From Clostridium sp. (GTDB lineage: Bacteria > Bacillota > Clostridia > Oscillospirales > Acutalibacteraceae): 64,000 bases of DNA. This document shows, one piece after another, positions 18,103 through 26,716 of this stretch; positions within the stretch are counted from its first letter, which is position 1; each line of letters opens with the position of its first letter. Position numbers and translations under genes: made by a program. The notes under the pieces are model-generated. The model had not been told where the DNA came from, did no database searches, and saw only the letters and a program-made list of their open reading frames with translations. The DNA lies in contig JAMPGU010000005.1 in assembly GCA_023663865.1 (NCBI GenBank), positions 1 to 64,000 on the forward strand, given 5' to 3'.

Positions 18103-20559
18103 ATGGCTTCAAATAATTATGACGATTTGCTGGAATCCTTTATGAATAATTCTGCAAAAGCCTATGACGAGGACAAGAAGAATCGTGAGGATAATTCTAA
18201 TAAATTACCAACCTCTTATAACGTATCTGCGCCTGATAAAAAATCAAAAAAAATTCAGCGCGGCAGAGAGATCGAAAAGGAACTTGCAGCAAAAAAAGCG
18301 AAGAAGAAAAAGAAATCTCCAAAAAAACAAATGACACCTTCTCAAAAGTTTTTCAGCAGATTTTTTAAAGTGCTTTTAGGTATGGTTATGATTATCGGTG
18401 TTGTAGGCATCGTGTGCTTTTCCGTAATTGCAATTTACGGCTACAGCGTTGTCTACGGTGATCCGGTATTTGATCTTACGGAGGAGGCACTGTCACAAAA
18501 TCAGACATCCTTTATCTATGGTACAGATGGTGATGACATTGTTGAAATAACACGTCTTCACGGAGAAGAAAATCGTATCTGGGTTGACCTTGAAGATATG
18601 AGCGAATATATGCCTAAGGCATTTGTTGCAATCGAGGACAAGAGATTTTATAAGCATCACGGTGTTGACTGGATACGTACGATTGGTGTTTTCATAAAAA
18701 ATAACGATCAGGGCGGCTCTACAATTACACAGCAGCTTATCAAGAATTTAACAGATGATAATAAGGTTACTTATGTCAGAAAGTTTAATGAGATTTTAAG
18801 AGCCTTGAATTTGGAGCGCAACTACAGCAAAGACCAAATTCTTGAAGCTTATTTGAATACAATTTATCTTTCAAATGGCTGTTATGGTGTAAAAACAGCG
18901 GCGGAGAAGTATTTTGGCAAGGATGTGTCAGATCTTAATGCAGCTGAATGTGCATCCATTGCTGCCATAACACAGTACCCAAGTAAATACGATCCGCTTA
19001 ATCAGCCTGAGGCGAATAGAGAAAGACAGATTGATATTCTCTTTGCAATGAAGGATAAGGATAACGGATTCCTTGACGAGGCACAGTATGAAGAGGCAAA
19101 GAACTATGAAATGGTCTTTACCAACAGTAAGAATTACAAGGGCTCACAGTTAAAGGATCAATCCGCTAAAAAGGACAATGATGATATCACAAATTATTAT
19201 GTCGACTTTGTAATCACCTCTGTTCAGGAGGATTTGCAGAAAATGGGCTATACCAGCAAGAAGGCACATGACCTTGTTTATGGCGGCGGCCTGAAAATCT
19301 ACTCTGCAATTGACTTTGATATTCAGGATGCATTAGAGGATGTGTATGAGAATTACAGAAGAATGCCTGATGAAACCGTGCAGGGTGCAATGTGCATTAT
19401 GAATTATCAGGGTCGTGTAATGGGTATTATCGGCGGTACCGGTAAAAATAAGGGTGCTATGCTCCTTAACAGAGCCAGTCAGTCACGCCGTCCACCCGGA
19501 TCTTCAATCAAGCCTTTAGCCGTATATGGTCCTGCTTTGCAGAAGAGTCTTGAGGATGATGATGTAAATATTTACTGGTCAACCATTATCAAGGATGCTC
19601 CGTTTATGACTGTAGAGGGTGAGCCTTGGCCATATAACCAGGGTCATACCTATTCAGGTAACAATGTTACCTTGCAGTACGGCTTAGCAAACTCACTGAA
19701 TACAATTTCAGCAAGAACCCTTGTAATGATTGGCGTTGACTATTCATACAGTTTTCTGACTGAAAATTTCCATCTTTCAACTACCGATAGCATTCGTGAC
19801 GTTGATTTCGGACCTCTTGCCATCGGCTCATTAACCAATGGTGCAACGGTTCTCGATATGACCTCAGGTTATGTTGCCTTCGGTAACGGCGGAAATTATT
19901 ATGAACCATATTGTTATTTTAAAGTTGAAGACAGCAAGGGTAATGTAATCATTGAAAAGAATCCTGACAGTACGAAGCAGGAGGCTCTCAGCGAGAGTAC
20001 TGCTTGGGTTATGAACAAACTTCTGCAAACGGTTATGACCCAGGGAACTGGTACCTCCTATAAGCTTTCAGGCATTGAGTGCTTTGGTAAGACAGGTACA
20101 ACAAATGATGATAAGGATAGATGGTTTGTTGGCGGTACTCCTGATTTTGTAGCTGCCGTTTGGTATGGTTACGATATGCCTAAGGAAGTGCATTACAGCT
20201 TATCAAGCAACCCTGCCGGCACAATTTGGAAAACTGTATTTTCCGAAATGTATGAGAAACTGGAAAAGAGGGGAGACAAACTTCAGTCAAAATTCCCTGA
20301 GAATGACGGAATTGTTCAGCGCTCCTACTGCAGTACCTGCGGTAAGCTGGCATCCTACTCTTCTGGAAGCTACGGCTGGTATGATGTCAATAATCTTCCC
20401 GGCTATTGCGGTGGTCATGCAGAAGAGGCAACAAAAAAGTCTGATGATAAGAAGAGCAATTCTGATGACGACAGTGATGCTTCAGATACATCCGATAACA
20501 GCGCAGATAATAACGATACAAACAATAAGGATACGGACAACAGTACCGATGATGAATAA
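18103..20559 (+). CDS. Class A penicillin-binding protein (glycosyltransferase/transpeptidase)
   Basis: An 818-residue bifunctional peptidoglycan synthase. A basic cytoplasmic N-terminus (about 1-85) leads to one membrane helix (about 90-115). The GT51 domain shows EDKRFYKHHGVD (about 178) and GGSTITQQLIKN (about 205). The transpeptidase has SSIK (about 467, catalytic Ser), SLN (about 530) and KTGT (about 663). The C-terminus carries a small Cys-bearing segment (CSTCGK, PGYC) and a long Asp/Ser/Asn-rich tail. It corresponds to PBP1A/PonA-type enzymes. It has its own candidate promoter, and a hairpin follows. Confidence 0.93.
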   Translation: MASNNYDDLLESFMNNSAKAYDEDKKNREDNSNKLPTSYNVSAPDKKSKKIQRGREIEKELAAKKAKKKKKSPKKQMTPSQKFFSRFFKVLLGMVMIIGVVGIVCFSVIAIYGYSVVYGDPVFDLTEEALSQNQTSFIYGTDGDDIVEITRLHGEENRIWVDLEDMSEYMPKAFVAIEDKRFYKHHGVDWIRTIGVFIKNNDQGGSTITQQLIKNLTDDNKVTYVRKFNEILRALNLERNYSKDQILEAYLNTIYLSNGCYGVKTAAEKYFGKDVSDLNAAECASIAAITQYPSKYDPLNQPEANRERQIDILFAMKDKDNGFLDEAQYEEAKNYEMVFTNSKNYKGSQLKDQSAKKDNDDITNYYVDFVITSVQEDLQKMGYTSKKAHDLVYGGGLKIYSAIDFDIQDALEDVYENYRRMPDETVQGAMCIMNYQGRVMGIIGGTGKNKGAMLLNRASQSRRPPGSSIKPLAVYGPALQKSLEDDDVNIYWSTIIKDAPFMTVEGEPWPYNQGHTYSGNNVTLQYGLANSLNTISARTLVMIGVDYSYSFLTENFHLSTTDSIRDVDFGPLAIGSLTNGATVLDMTSGYVAFGNGGNYYEPYCYFKVEDSKGNVIIEKNPDSTKQEALSESTAWVMNKLLQTVMTQGTGTSYKLSGIECFGKTGTTNDDKDRWFVGGTPDFVAAVWYGYDMPKEVHYSLSSNPAGTIWKTVFSEMYEKLEKRGDKLQSKFPENDGIVQRSYCSTCGKLASYSSGSYGWYDVNNLPGYCGGHAEEATKKSDDKKSNSDDDSDASDTSDNSADNNDTNNKDTDNSTDDE

Positions 20560-20560
20560 A

Positions 20561-20597
20561 ATAAAAGGGAAATTGGCACAGCTGATTTCCCTTTTAT
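20561..20597 (+). terminator. Terminator after the PBP gene
   Basis: A 13-bp perfect stem (20561-20573 with 20585-20597). The A-run and T-run are within the stem, so it may work in both directions; there is no long free T-tract. Confidence 0.65.
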
Positions 20598-20611
20598 AAA
20601 ATATTGATATT

Positions 20612-21022
20612 ATGAAAATTATGTCTATTGATTATGGTGATGCAAGAACAGGCATTGCCTTTTGTGATAAAAATGAAATTTTGGCTTCTGCTTATACCGT
20701 GATAAAAGAAAGTTATGCGCCAAAGCTGATTCATTCTTTGGTTGAAATCATAAGTAAGGAAAAGCCTGAAGAAATTGTAATTGGCCTTCCAAGAAATATG
20801 GATGGCTCCTATGGTTTTAGAGCTGATAAATGCAGGGAGCTGGGTGCGTCACTGGCAGAGGTGGTTGACATTCCAATTCAGTTTGAGGATGAACGTCTTA
20901 CAACTGTCATTGCTCACGATATTTTATCCAGCAACAATGTTCGCGGCAAAAAACGCAAGGAAAATGTTGATGCAGTTTCCGCTGTTGTAATATTGCAAAG
21001 CTACATTGATAAAAGAAAATAA
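20612..21022 (+). CDS. ruvX: YqgF/RuvX pre-16S rRNA nuclease family protein
   Basis: A 136-residue RNase H-fold protein of the YqgF family, implicated in 16S rRNA 5'-end maturation and annotated as a putative Holliday junction resolvase. The signatures are SIDYGDARTGIAF (catalytic Asp), EEIVIGLPRNMDGS and FEDERLTT, and the terminal DAVSAVVILQSYID (second Asp). Length matches the family. The 14-bp gap after the preceding hairpin has no obvious promoter, so readthrough is possible. Confidence 0.9.
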   Translation: MKIMSIDYGDARTGIAFCDKNEILASAYTVIKESYAPKLIHSLVEIISKEKPEEIVIGLPRNMDGSYGFRADKCRELGASLAEVVDIPIQFEDERLTTVIAHDILSSNNVRGKKRKENVDAVSAVVILQSYIDKRK

Positions 21023-21068
21023 GTGAAATAATGATACAAAATCATCATAGTAATATTATGGTGATTGC

Positions 21069-21584
21069 GTGAAATTCAAGATATTCGGCATTGAAATCAT
21101 AATTGAATATTCCTTTTTTCTGATGCTGTCTTTTGCTATCGTGTTAGGTGCAGATGATGTTGCTGATTTACTGCTGTATTCTTCACTGCATGAGCTGGGG
21201 CATTTGTCGGCACTTTTTATTTTCAAAGGAAAGCCGGATAGCCTCAAACTGTCATATTACGGTCTGGCACTTCGATACAGCTGTCAGTTAAGTATTGTTC
21301 GGGAAGCTGTTGTTTTGCTTGCCGGTCCTATGGTAAATTTAGTCTTGTATTTCATTTTTAAGAATGATATCAATTTGATGCTTTTTGCTATCAATATGCT
21401 GCCGATTTATCCAATAGATTTCGGCAGGGTAATCAGGTTGTTCAGTTATAAGGCATCCAAAGTGTTAAGTTTTGATTTTTTGATTTTGCTAATCGTTATT
21501 GCAATATATTTGCTTATATTTTATCATTCATTTTCTATGATATTTATTGCATGTTATTTAATTATTTATAGTTTAAATTATTGA
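21069..21584 (+). CDS. Minimal M50 (site-2/SpoIVFB-like) membrane metalloprotease
   Basis: A 171-residue, strongly hydrophobic protein with HELGH at 41-45 and NMLPIYPIDFGR at 109-120, the second zinc-ligand motif of M50 intramembrane proteases. HELGH near residue 43 matches B. subtilis SpoIVFB, which frees pro-sigma-K, but this protein lacks the C-terminal CBS domain and is much shorter. The second motif has Phe where Gly is usual (PLDGGR). GTG 21069 is the start, with GGTGA just upstream. It may be the sporulation protease or an unrelated small S2P; context does not decide. Confidence 0.75.
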   Translation: MKFKIFGIEIIIEYSFFLMLSFAIVLGADDVADLLLYSSLHELGHLSALFIFKGKPDSLKLSYYGLALRYSCQLSIVREAVVLLAGPMVNLVLYFIFKNDINLMLFAINMLPIYPIDFGRVIRLFSYKASKVLSFDFLILLIVIAIYLLIFYHSFSMIFIACYLIIYSLNY

Positions 21585-21591
21585 GGTTTTT

Positions 21592-23433
21592 ATGAAAAAG
21601 GAAGTTGAAAAGCTACTGCAGTATGTTCAAAAGCCTGCCAGATATATTGGCGGTGAGCTGAATGCTGTTGTAAAGGATAAGGATAGCGTTGATTTACGCT
21701 ATGCATTTTGTTTCCCTGATACATACGAGATTGGTATGAGCCATCTTGGTATGAAGATACTTTATGGTCTGGTTAATGAGCGGGACGATGCGTGGTGTGA
21801 GCGTGTATTTGCTCCTGATAATGATATGGAGGAGCAGCTGAGAAAAAACAATGTTCCGCTGTTTGCACTGGAGAGCGGAGATTATATCAAGGATTTTGAT
21901 ATGATTGGCTTTACGCTTCAATATGAGCTCAGCTATACAAACGTGCTGAATATGCTTGACTTAGCCGGTGTTCCTTTAAAAAGCTGTGACAGAAAGGAGC
22001 TTGCTCCTATTGTTTGCTTCGGAGGACCCTGCTGCTGTAATCCGGAGCCTGTAGCAGAATTCGCTGATATTATCTTTCTCGGTGAGGGCGAAAACAGCAC
22101 AAGCGAGGTTTTGGACTTATTAAAATACTGTAAGAATAATGGTTTATCAAAGCAGGATTTTCTGTTAAAAGCAAAGGATATTACCGGTGTTTACGTGCCT
22201 GCATTTTATGTGGATACTTATAATGAGGACGGTACACTTCATGCATTAGCGCCAATACATAATGCTCCTGCAAGAATAAAAAAATCTATTGTTAAGGATA
22301 TGGATAAGGTATATTATCCAAAAGAATTTGTTGTGCCTTATATCAATATTGTGCATGACAGAGCAGTTGAGGAAATATTCAGAGGCTGTATTCGCGGCTG
22401 CAGATTTTGCCAGGCAGGTTTTATTTACAGACCTATCCGGGAAAAGAGTGTTGATACAATTAATAAGCAGTGCAAAGCTCTAATTGATTCCACAGGTTAT
22501 GATGAAATTTCGCTTTGCTCTCTGTCCACAAGCGATCATAGTGAGGTCAATAAAATGCTGACCACGCTGATTGATTGGACGGTTAAGGAAAATATCAACT
22601 TGTCACTTCCCAGCCTTAGGGTTGATAATTTTTCAGATGAGCTTGTTGAACAGCTTAATAAGGTTAGGCGCTCAGGCTTGACCTTTGCACCCGAGGCGGG
22701 AACGCAGAGATTGCGTGATGTAATTAATAAAAACGTTACGGAAGCTGAGGTTATCAATACCTGCACAAAGGCTTTTGATAACGGCTGGACCTCTGTCAAG
22801 CTGTACTTTATGATGGGTCTGCCTACAGAAACAATGGAGGATATTGAGGGAATCGCCAATCTGGGTATGCAGGTTATTCATGCTTTTTATAATAATCCCA
22901 ATCGTCAGAAGGGAAGCGGTGTTCAGGTTTCAATATCCTGCGCCTCCTTCATTCCAAAGCCATTTACCCCATTCCAGTGGGAGCCGGAGGATACAATGGA
23001 GTCCTTGAAGGCAAAGCAAAAGCATTTGCTTGAGTCAATTCCTTCTAAGAAAATTCGTGTATCTTATCACGAAACACCTACATCACTTCTTGAGGGTGTG
23101 CTGGCGCGCGGTGACAGACGTTTGTCAAAAGTAATTCTGAGAGCCTTTGAGCTGGGATGTAAATTTGATTCCTGGGATGATCAGTTTAACTTTGATGCAT
23201 GGATGCAGGCTTTTGAAGAAAATGATATTGATCCGCATTTTTATACGCACAGAAAACGAGAATTTTCAGAGCTTTTACCTTGGGATCATCTTGATTTTGG
23301 TGTCAGCCGAAAATTCCTTGAAAATGAAAATAAGAAGGCGCATAAGGATACTACAACACCTCATTGCAGAATTAAATGCGCAGGCTGCGGTGCGAATATG
23401 CTTAACGGAGGTAATTGCGATGCGAGAGGTTAG
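21592..23433 (+). CDS. TIGR03960-family B12-binding-like radical SAM protein
   Basis: A 613-residue protein with an N-terminal cobalamin-binding-like region (about 20-200) and a radical SAM core. Its 4Fe-4S site is in RGCIRGCRFCQAGF (C-x3-C-x2-C, about residue 262). The C-terminus has a Cys cluster (CRIKCAGCGAN), possibly another metal site. Function is unknown. The family is regularly paired with the TIGR03936 protein, whose gene overlaps this one by 14 bp, as is true here. It starts 7 bp after the M50 gene. Confidence 0.88.
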   Translation: MKKEVEKLLQYVQKPARYIGGELNAVVKDKDSVDLRYAFCFPDTYEIGMSHLGMKILYGLVNERDDAWCERVFAPDNDMEEQLRKNNVPLFALESGDYIKDFDMIGFTLQYELSYTNVLNMLDLAGVPLKSCDRKELAPIVCFGGPCCCNPEPVAEFADIIFLGEGENSTSEVLDLLKYCKNNGLSKQDFLLKAKDITGVYVPAFYVDTYNEDGTLHALAPIHNAPARIKKSIVKDMDKVYYPKEFVVPYINIVHDRAVEEIFRGCIRGCRFCQAGFIYRPIREKSVDTINKQCKALIDSTGYDEISLCSLSTSDHSEVNKMLTTLIDWTVKENINLSLPSLRVDNFSDELVEQLNKVRRSGLTFAPEAGTQRLRDVINKNVTEAEVINTCTKAFDNGWTSVKLYFMMGLPTETMEDIEGIANLGMQVIHAFYNNPNRQKGSGVQVSISCASFIPKPFTPFQWEPEDTMESLKAKQKHLLESIPSKKIRVSYHETPTSLLEGVLARGDRRLSKVILRAFELGCKFDSWDDQFNFDAWMQAFEENDIDPHFYTHRKREFSELLPWDHLDFGVSRKFLENENKKAHKDTTTPHCRIKCAGCGANMLNGGNCDARG

Positions 23434-24085
23434 ACTTCGTTTTTCAAAGGCAGGCAATTTAAAGTATATCAGCCATCTGGATATTAACCGAGCTATGGGC
23501 AGAGCACTTAAACGAGCACAAATTCCTTTGTGGTACACAGAAGGCTTTAATCCTCATCCGTATATGAGCTTTTCCTTGCCCCTGTCGCTTGGTGTTGAGA
23601 GCTTCTGCGAAAGTGTGGATATACGTCTGATTGAGGATATTTCCAATGATGAGATTAAAAGGCGAATGAATTTGGTACTGCCGGATAATCTTAAAATTCT
23701 GGATGTATATGATGACTTCAGAGATAACAGTGAAATTGTCTACAGCAACTATGTTTATAAATTCCAGTTTGACGATAACGAAACGGCGCTTGAAAAAATC
23801 AAAGCTGTTCTTGACAATGATGAAATTTTAGCTTTAAAGAAAGGCAAGCAGGGAAGAAAGAGAGTACTCAAGGAAACGGATATTAAAGCCTTTATTGATA
23901 AGTATAATATCTCTGTTCGTGAGGATGTAATTGTGCTTAACATAAGACTTTTTGCCGGTCCTGAAAAAAATCTGAATCCATCTCTTTTGTTTGATACAAT
24001 CATCAGGCTTATTGATATGGATTTTATATGGAAAAGTATAAGCAGAATAAATTTGCTGGATAAAAATTACAAGGAATTTAAATAA
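23420..24085 (+). CDS. TIGR03936-family radical-SAM-associated protein (DUF2344)
   Basis: A 221-residue protein beginning MREVRLRFSKAGNLKYISHLD, then the family segment GFNPHPYMSFSLPL. It has no cysteine cluster and presumably partners the TIGR03960 enzyme; its role is unknown. The start is ATG 23420, 8 nt after GGAGG and inside the preceding gene. The longer frame in the same phase is only a shadow. The pair is usually close to ribosomal protein genes; here rplS follows. Confidence 0.88.
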   Translation: MREVRLRFSKAGNLKYISHLDINRAMGRALKRAQIPLWYTEGFNPHPYMSFSLPLSLGVESFCESVDIRLIEDISNDEIKRRMNLVLPDNLKILDVYDDFRDNSEIVYSNYVYKFQFDDNETALEKIKAVLDNDEILALKKGKQGRKRVLKETDIKAFIDKYNISVREDVIVLNIRLFAGPEKNLNPSLLFDTIIRLIDMDFIWKSISRINLLDKNYKEFK

Positions 24086-24089
24086 ACAC

Positions 24090-24118
24090 TTGCTTTTTGA
24101 ATATTATTGTGTTATTAT
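24090..24118 (+). promoter_or_regulatory. Promoter of rplS
   Basis: TTGCTT, 17 bp, TATTAT. The predicted transcript start near 24125 leaves a leader of about 130 nt. Confidence 0.7.
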
Positions 24119-24124
24119 ATATCA

Positions 24125-24255
24125 GCATTTGTTCCGTTGTATCTCTTGCAACGAGCTTAAATGCCCAATGTGAGAGCATTTAAAAAGGATGGTCCGCTTT
24201 CAATTTCAGTTGATTTTGTTATGAACATCTCATAAATAATAAGGAGGAATTAAAA
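24125..24255 (+). promoter_or_regulatory. Structured leader upstream of rplS (candidate L19 leader)
   Basis: The leader has two clear stem-loops: 24135-24139 with 24149-24153, and an 8-bp perfect stem 24157-24164 with 24176-24183. A purine-rich single strand and the AGGAGG Shine-Dalgarno follow. Autoregulatory leaders upstream of rplS are known in other Firmicutes (Rfam L19 leader). Identity with that class has not been tested here. Confidence 0.5.
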
Positions 24256-24600
24256 ATGGACGCACTTAAATTAATCGAAAAAGACAGCACTAAGGCAGAA
24301 TTACCAAAGTTTTCAATTGGTGATACAGTTAAGGTATCAGTTAACATTCGTGAGGGTTCTCGTGAAAGAATTCAGATGTTTGAGGGTACTGTAATTGCTA
24401 TCAAGGGTTCCGGCATTGCTAAGACATTTACTGTTCGTCGTCTTTCCTATGGCGTTGGCGTTGAGAGAGTATTCCCAATGCATTCACCAAATGTTGTTGA
24501 TGTACAGGTTATTCGTTCCGGTAAGGTTCGCCGTGCTAAGCTTTATTATCTTCGTGACCGTGTTGGTAAGGCAGCAAAGGTTAAGGAAAACATTCAGTAA
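24256..24600 (+). CDS. rplS: 50S ribosomal protein L19
   Basis: A 114-residue L19, at the 30S-50S interface. Conserved segments [28 protein letters not shown] (split over about 19-46), GVGVERVFP, and [21 protein letters not shown] are present. Length is standard. It is monocistronic, between its own promoter and terminator. trmD and rimM, frequent neighbours, are not adjacent. Confidence 0.97.
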   Translation: MDALKLIEKDSTKAELPKFSIGDTVKVSVNIREGSRERIQMFEGTVIAIKGSGIAKTFTVRRLSYGVGVERVFPMHSPNVVDVQVIRSGKVRRAKLYYLRDRVGKAAKVKENIQ

Positions 24601-24613
24601 TTCAGTTACTGTA

Positions 24614-24646
24614 AAAGCCGCAGATTTTCTGCGGCTTTATTTTTTG
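24614..24646 (+). terminator. Terminator after rplS
   Basis: A 10-bp GC-rich stem (24614-24623 with 24629-24638), a short loop and a run of T residues. Confidence 0.9.
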
Positions 24647-24696
24647 TTGTCTGTTGACAGAATTGATGTTGATGAAATGTAAAAGCATTATCTGTC

Positions 24697-24725
24697 TTGC
24701 TTTTTCGATTTTCATAAAGTATAAT
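24697..24725 (+). promoter_or_regulatory. Promoter of rbgA-rnhB
   Basis: TTGCTT, 17 bp, TATAAT. A TTGACA at 24654 is also present but has no good -10. Confidence 0.65.
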
Positions 24726-24752
24726 TGTTTTATAAATTACTGGGAGAAAAAT

Positions 24753-25616
24753 ATGGCTGATTTTCAAAAACAAACAGTTCAGTGGTTTCCGGGTCATATG
24801 GCCAAAACAAGACGAATTATTAAAGAAAGTCTTATTTTGGTTGATGGGGTTGTAGAGCTTATTGATGCTCGTATTCCTTACAGCTCCGCGAATCCTGAGC
24901 TTGATAGTATTATAAAGAATAAACCGAGAATTATTTTATTAAATAAATGTGACATTGCAGACAGTACTGCAACGAAGCTTTGGATTGATTATTATAAATC
25001 CAAAGGTATATATGCATTGCCTGTTGACTGCAGAACGGGCAAGGGCTTGAACCAGTTTATCCCAACTGTTAAGCAGGCACTTGCAAAAATAATTGAGCGT
25101 AATGAGAATAAAGGTATGTCCGGCAAGGCATTACGGCTTATGGTTGTCGGAATCCCAAATACCGGTAAGTCCTCTTTTATAAACAGAATGGCAGGCAACA
25201 GCAAGGCTAAGGTTGCAGATAAGGCCGGTGTTACAAGGCAGAATCAATGGTTTGCTGTTGGTAATGGTATTGAGCTTTTGGATACCCCCGGAGTATTGTG
25301 GCCTAAATTTGATGACCCCGAAGTAGGGGACAAGCTTGCTTTTACGGGAGCTGTTAAGGATGAGGTAACAGATTTGGAAACGCTGTCCTGCAGACTGCTT
25401 GATGTACTTGCAGCAACACGTCCGCAAACAATACGGGATAGATATAAGCTTGATAGTATAGACGGTATGCAGGGCTGGGAGATTCTAGAATTAATCGGTA
25501 AAAAACGAGGCTTTCTCATTAAAGGCGGAGAAATTAATTATGAACGCACTGCGGTTATGCTGTGTGATGAATTCAGAGGGGGAAAGCTTGGGAGAATTAC
25601 TCTTGAGTTGCCATAA
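24753..25616 (+). CDS. rbgA: Ribosome biogenesis GTPase RbgA (YlqF)
   Basis: A 287-residue circularly permuted GTPase needed for late 50S assembly. The G4 motif LLNKCDIAD comes first, then G1 GIPNTGKSSFINRM, and G3 DTPG with PGVLWPKF. The MADFQKQTVQWFPGHMAKTRR start is diagnostic. ATG 24753 follows GGGAG; the longer frame from 24654 includes the promoter. rnhB starts 2 bp after its stop, the same order as B. subtilis rbgA-rnhB. Confidence 0.95.
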   Translation: MADFQKQTVQWFPGHMAKTRRIIKESLILVDGVVELIDARIPYSSANPELDSIIKNKPRIILLNKCDIADSTATKLWIDYYKSKGIYALPVDCRTGKGLNQFIPTVKQALAKIIERNENKGMSGKALRLMVVGIPNTGKSSFINRMAGNSKAKVADKAGVTRQNQWFAVGNGIELLDTPGVLWPKFDDPEVGDKLAFTGAVKDEVTDLETLSCRLLDVLAATRPQTIRDRYKLDSIDGMQGWEILELIGKKRGFLIKGGEINYERTAVMLCDEFRGGKLGRITLELP

Positions 25617-25618
25617 TT

Positions 25619-26230
25619 ATGAACTGGTTAGAATATGAAAATGAAGCCTATAATGACGGCTTTGAAATTGTTTGTGGAATTGATGAGGCAGGAAGAGGTC
25701 CCCTTGCAGGTCCGGTTTATGCTGCCGCTGTAATTCTGCCCAAAGGCTATGTTGTCGAGGGTGTTAATGATTCAAAGAAACTGAGTGAAAAAAAGCGTGA
25801 TGCGCTTTTTGATAAGGTTGTCAATGAATGTGTTGCTTACAGCGTTGGTATTGCAACTGAGCAGGAAATAGATGAAATAAATATTCTTCATGCAACCTTT
25901 CTTGCTATGCGAAGGGCGGTTGGCGGATTAAGTGTTAAGCCGGATATTGCACTTATCGACGGCAATAAAACCCCCGGACTTGATATTGAGCAAAGAGCGA
26001 TTGTTAAGGGTGACGGCAAAAGTGCAAATATTGCTGCCGCTTCCATTATTGCCAAGGTATCAAGGGACAGGTATATGCTTGAAATGGCAGAGAAATACCC
26101 TGAATATCAATTTGAAAAGCACAAAGGTTATGGTACAAAGCTTCATTATAAAATGCTTGAAAAGTACGGCGCTTCGCCCATTCATCGTGTGACCTTCTTA
26201 AAAAAGTTTTATGAGCAGAAAGAAAAATAG
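25619..26230 (+). CDS. rnhB: Ribonuclease HII
   Basis: A 203-residue enzyme that nicks at ribonucleotides embedded in DNA. GIDEAGRGPLAGPVYAAAV holds the first D/E pair, ALIDGN the third Asp, and SIIAKVSRDRYM the last catalytic region. Length is typical. It is coupled to rbgA. Its start has no strong Shine-Dalgarno, so translation probably depends on the upstream gene. Confidence 0.95.
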   Translation: MNWLEYENEAYNDGFEIVCGIDEAGRGPLAGPVYAAAVILPKGYVVEGVNDSKKLSEKKRDALFDKVVNECVAYSVGIATEQEIDEINILHATFLAMRRAVGGLSVKPDIALIDGNKTPGLDIEQRAIVKGDGKSANIAAASIIAKVSRDRYMLEMAEKYPEYQFEKHKGYGTKLHYKMLEKYGASPIHRVTFLKKFYEQKEK

Positions 26231-26329
26231 GAAAATGGATAAAATAACCAATGAAGAGGCATCAGAGAATTCTTTCACAGTAATCTGCTTTGAAAGAAAA
26301 AATCAAACAATATAACAATAAAATCAGCT

Positions 26330-26683
26330 ATGAATAATAAAGGAAAATTGTGGGAAATTGAGGCGGCAAAATTTCTCAGAAAAAATAAATATAAAATTAT
26401 AGAAACAAACTACAGAAGCAGGTTTGGCGAGATTGATTTAATTGCAGTCAACAAAAATTATATTTGTTTTGTAGAAGTTAAGCAGCGCAGTGTGAATTCC
26501 ATTGCGGCACCTTGTGAGTTTGTTGACTACAATAAGCAGCAAAAAATAATTTCTACTGCAAATATGTATTTATCACTGAATGCTGTTTCTTTACAGCCGA
26601 GATTTGATGTTGTTGAGATATATACTGAAGATAATAAAATAAAATCAATAAAACATCTTGAAAATGCTTTTGACTTAGTATAG
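26330..26683 (+). CDS. yraN: YraN family (UPF0102) endonuclease-like protein
   Basis: A 117-residue protein with the YraN restriction-endonuclease-like fold motif: ETNYRSRFGEIDLIAV, then CFVEVKQRS (E-x-K), giving the D-x(n)-ExK nuclease pattern. Function is not established. The 99-bp gap after rnhB has no promoter I can identify and holds only a 26-codon open frame (26235-26315). YraN genes often sit by rnhB. Confidence 0.88.
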   Translation: MNNKGKLWEIEAAKFLRKNKYKIIETNYRSRFGEIDLIAVNKNYICFVEVKQRSVNSIAAPCEFVDYNKQQKIISTANMYLSLNAVSLQPRFDVVEIYTEDNKIKSIKHLENAFDLV

Positions 26684-26716
26684 AATATATGTGATTTTTA
26701 TTTAGGAGATTTAATT

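Noticed and set aside
23147..23419. Upstream 91-codon extension of the TIGR03936 frame
   Set aside because: It lies inside the radical SAM gene; GGAGG before ATG 23420 and the family N-terminus fix the start.
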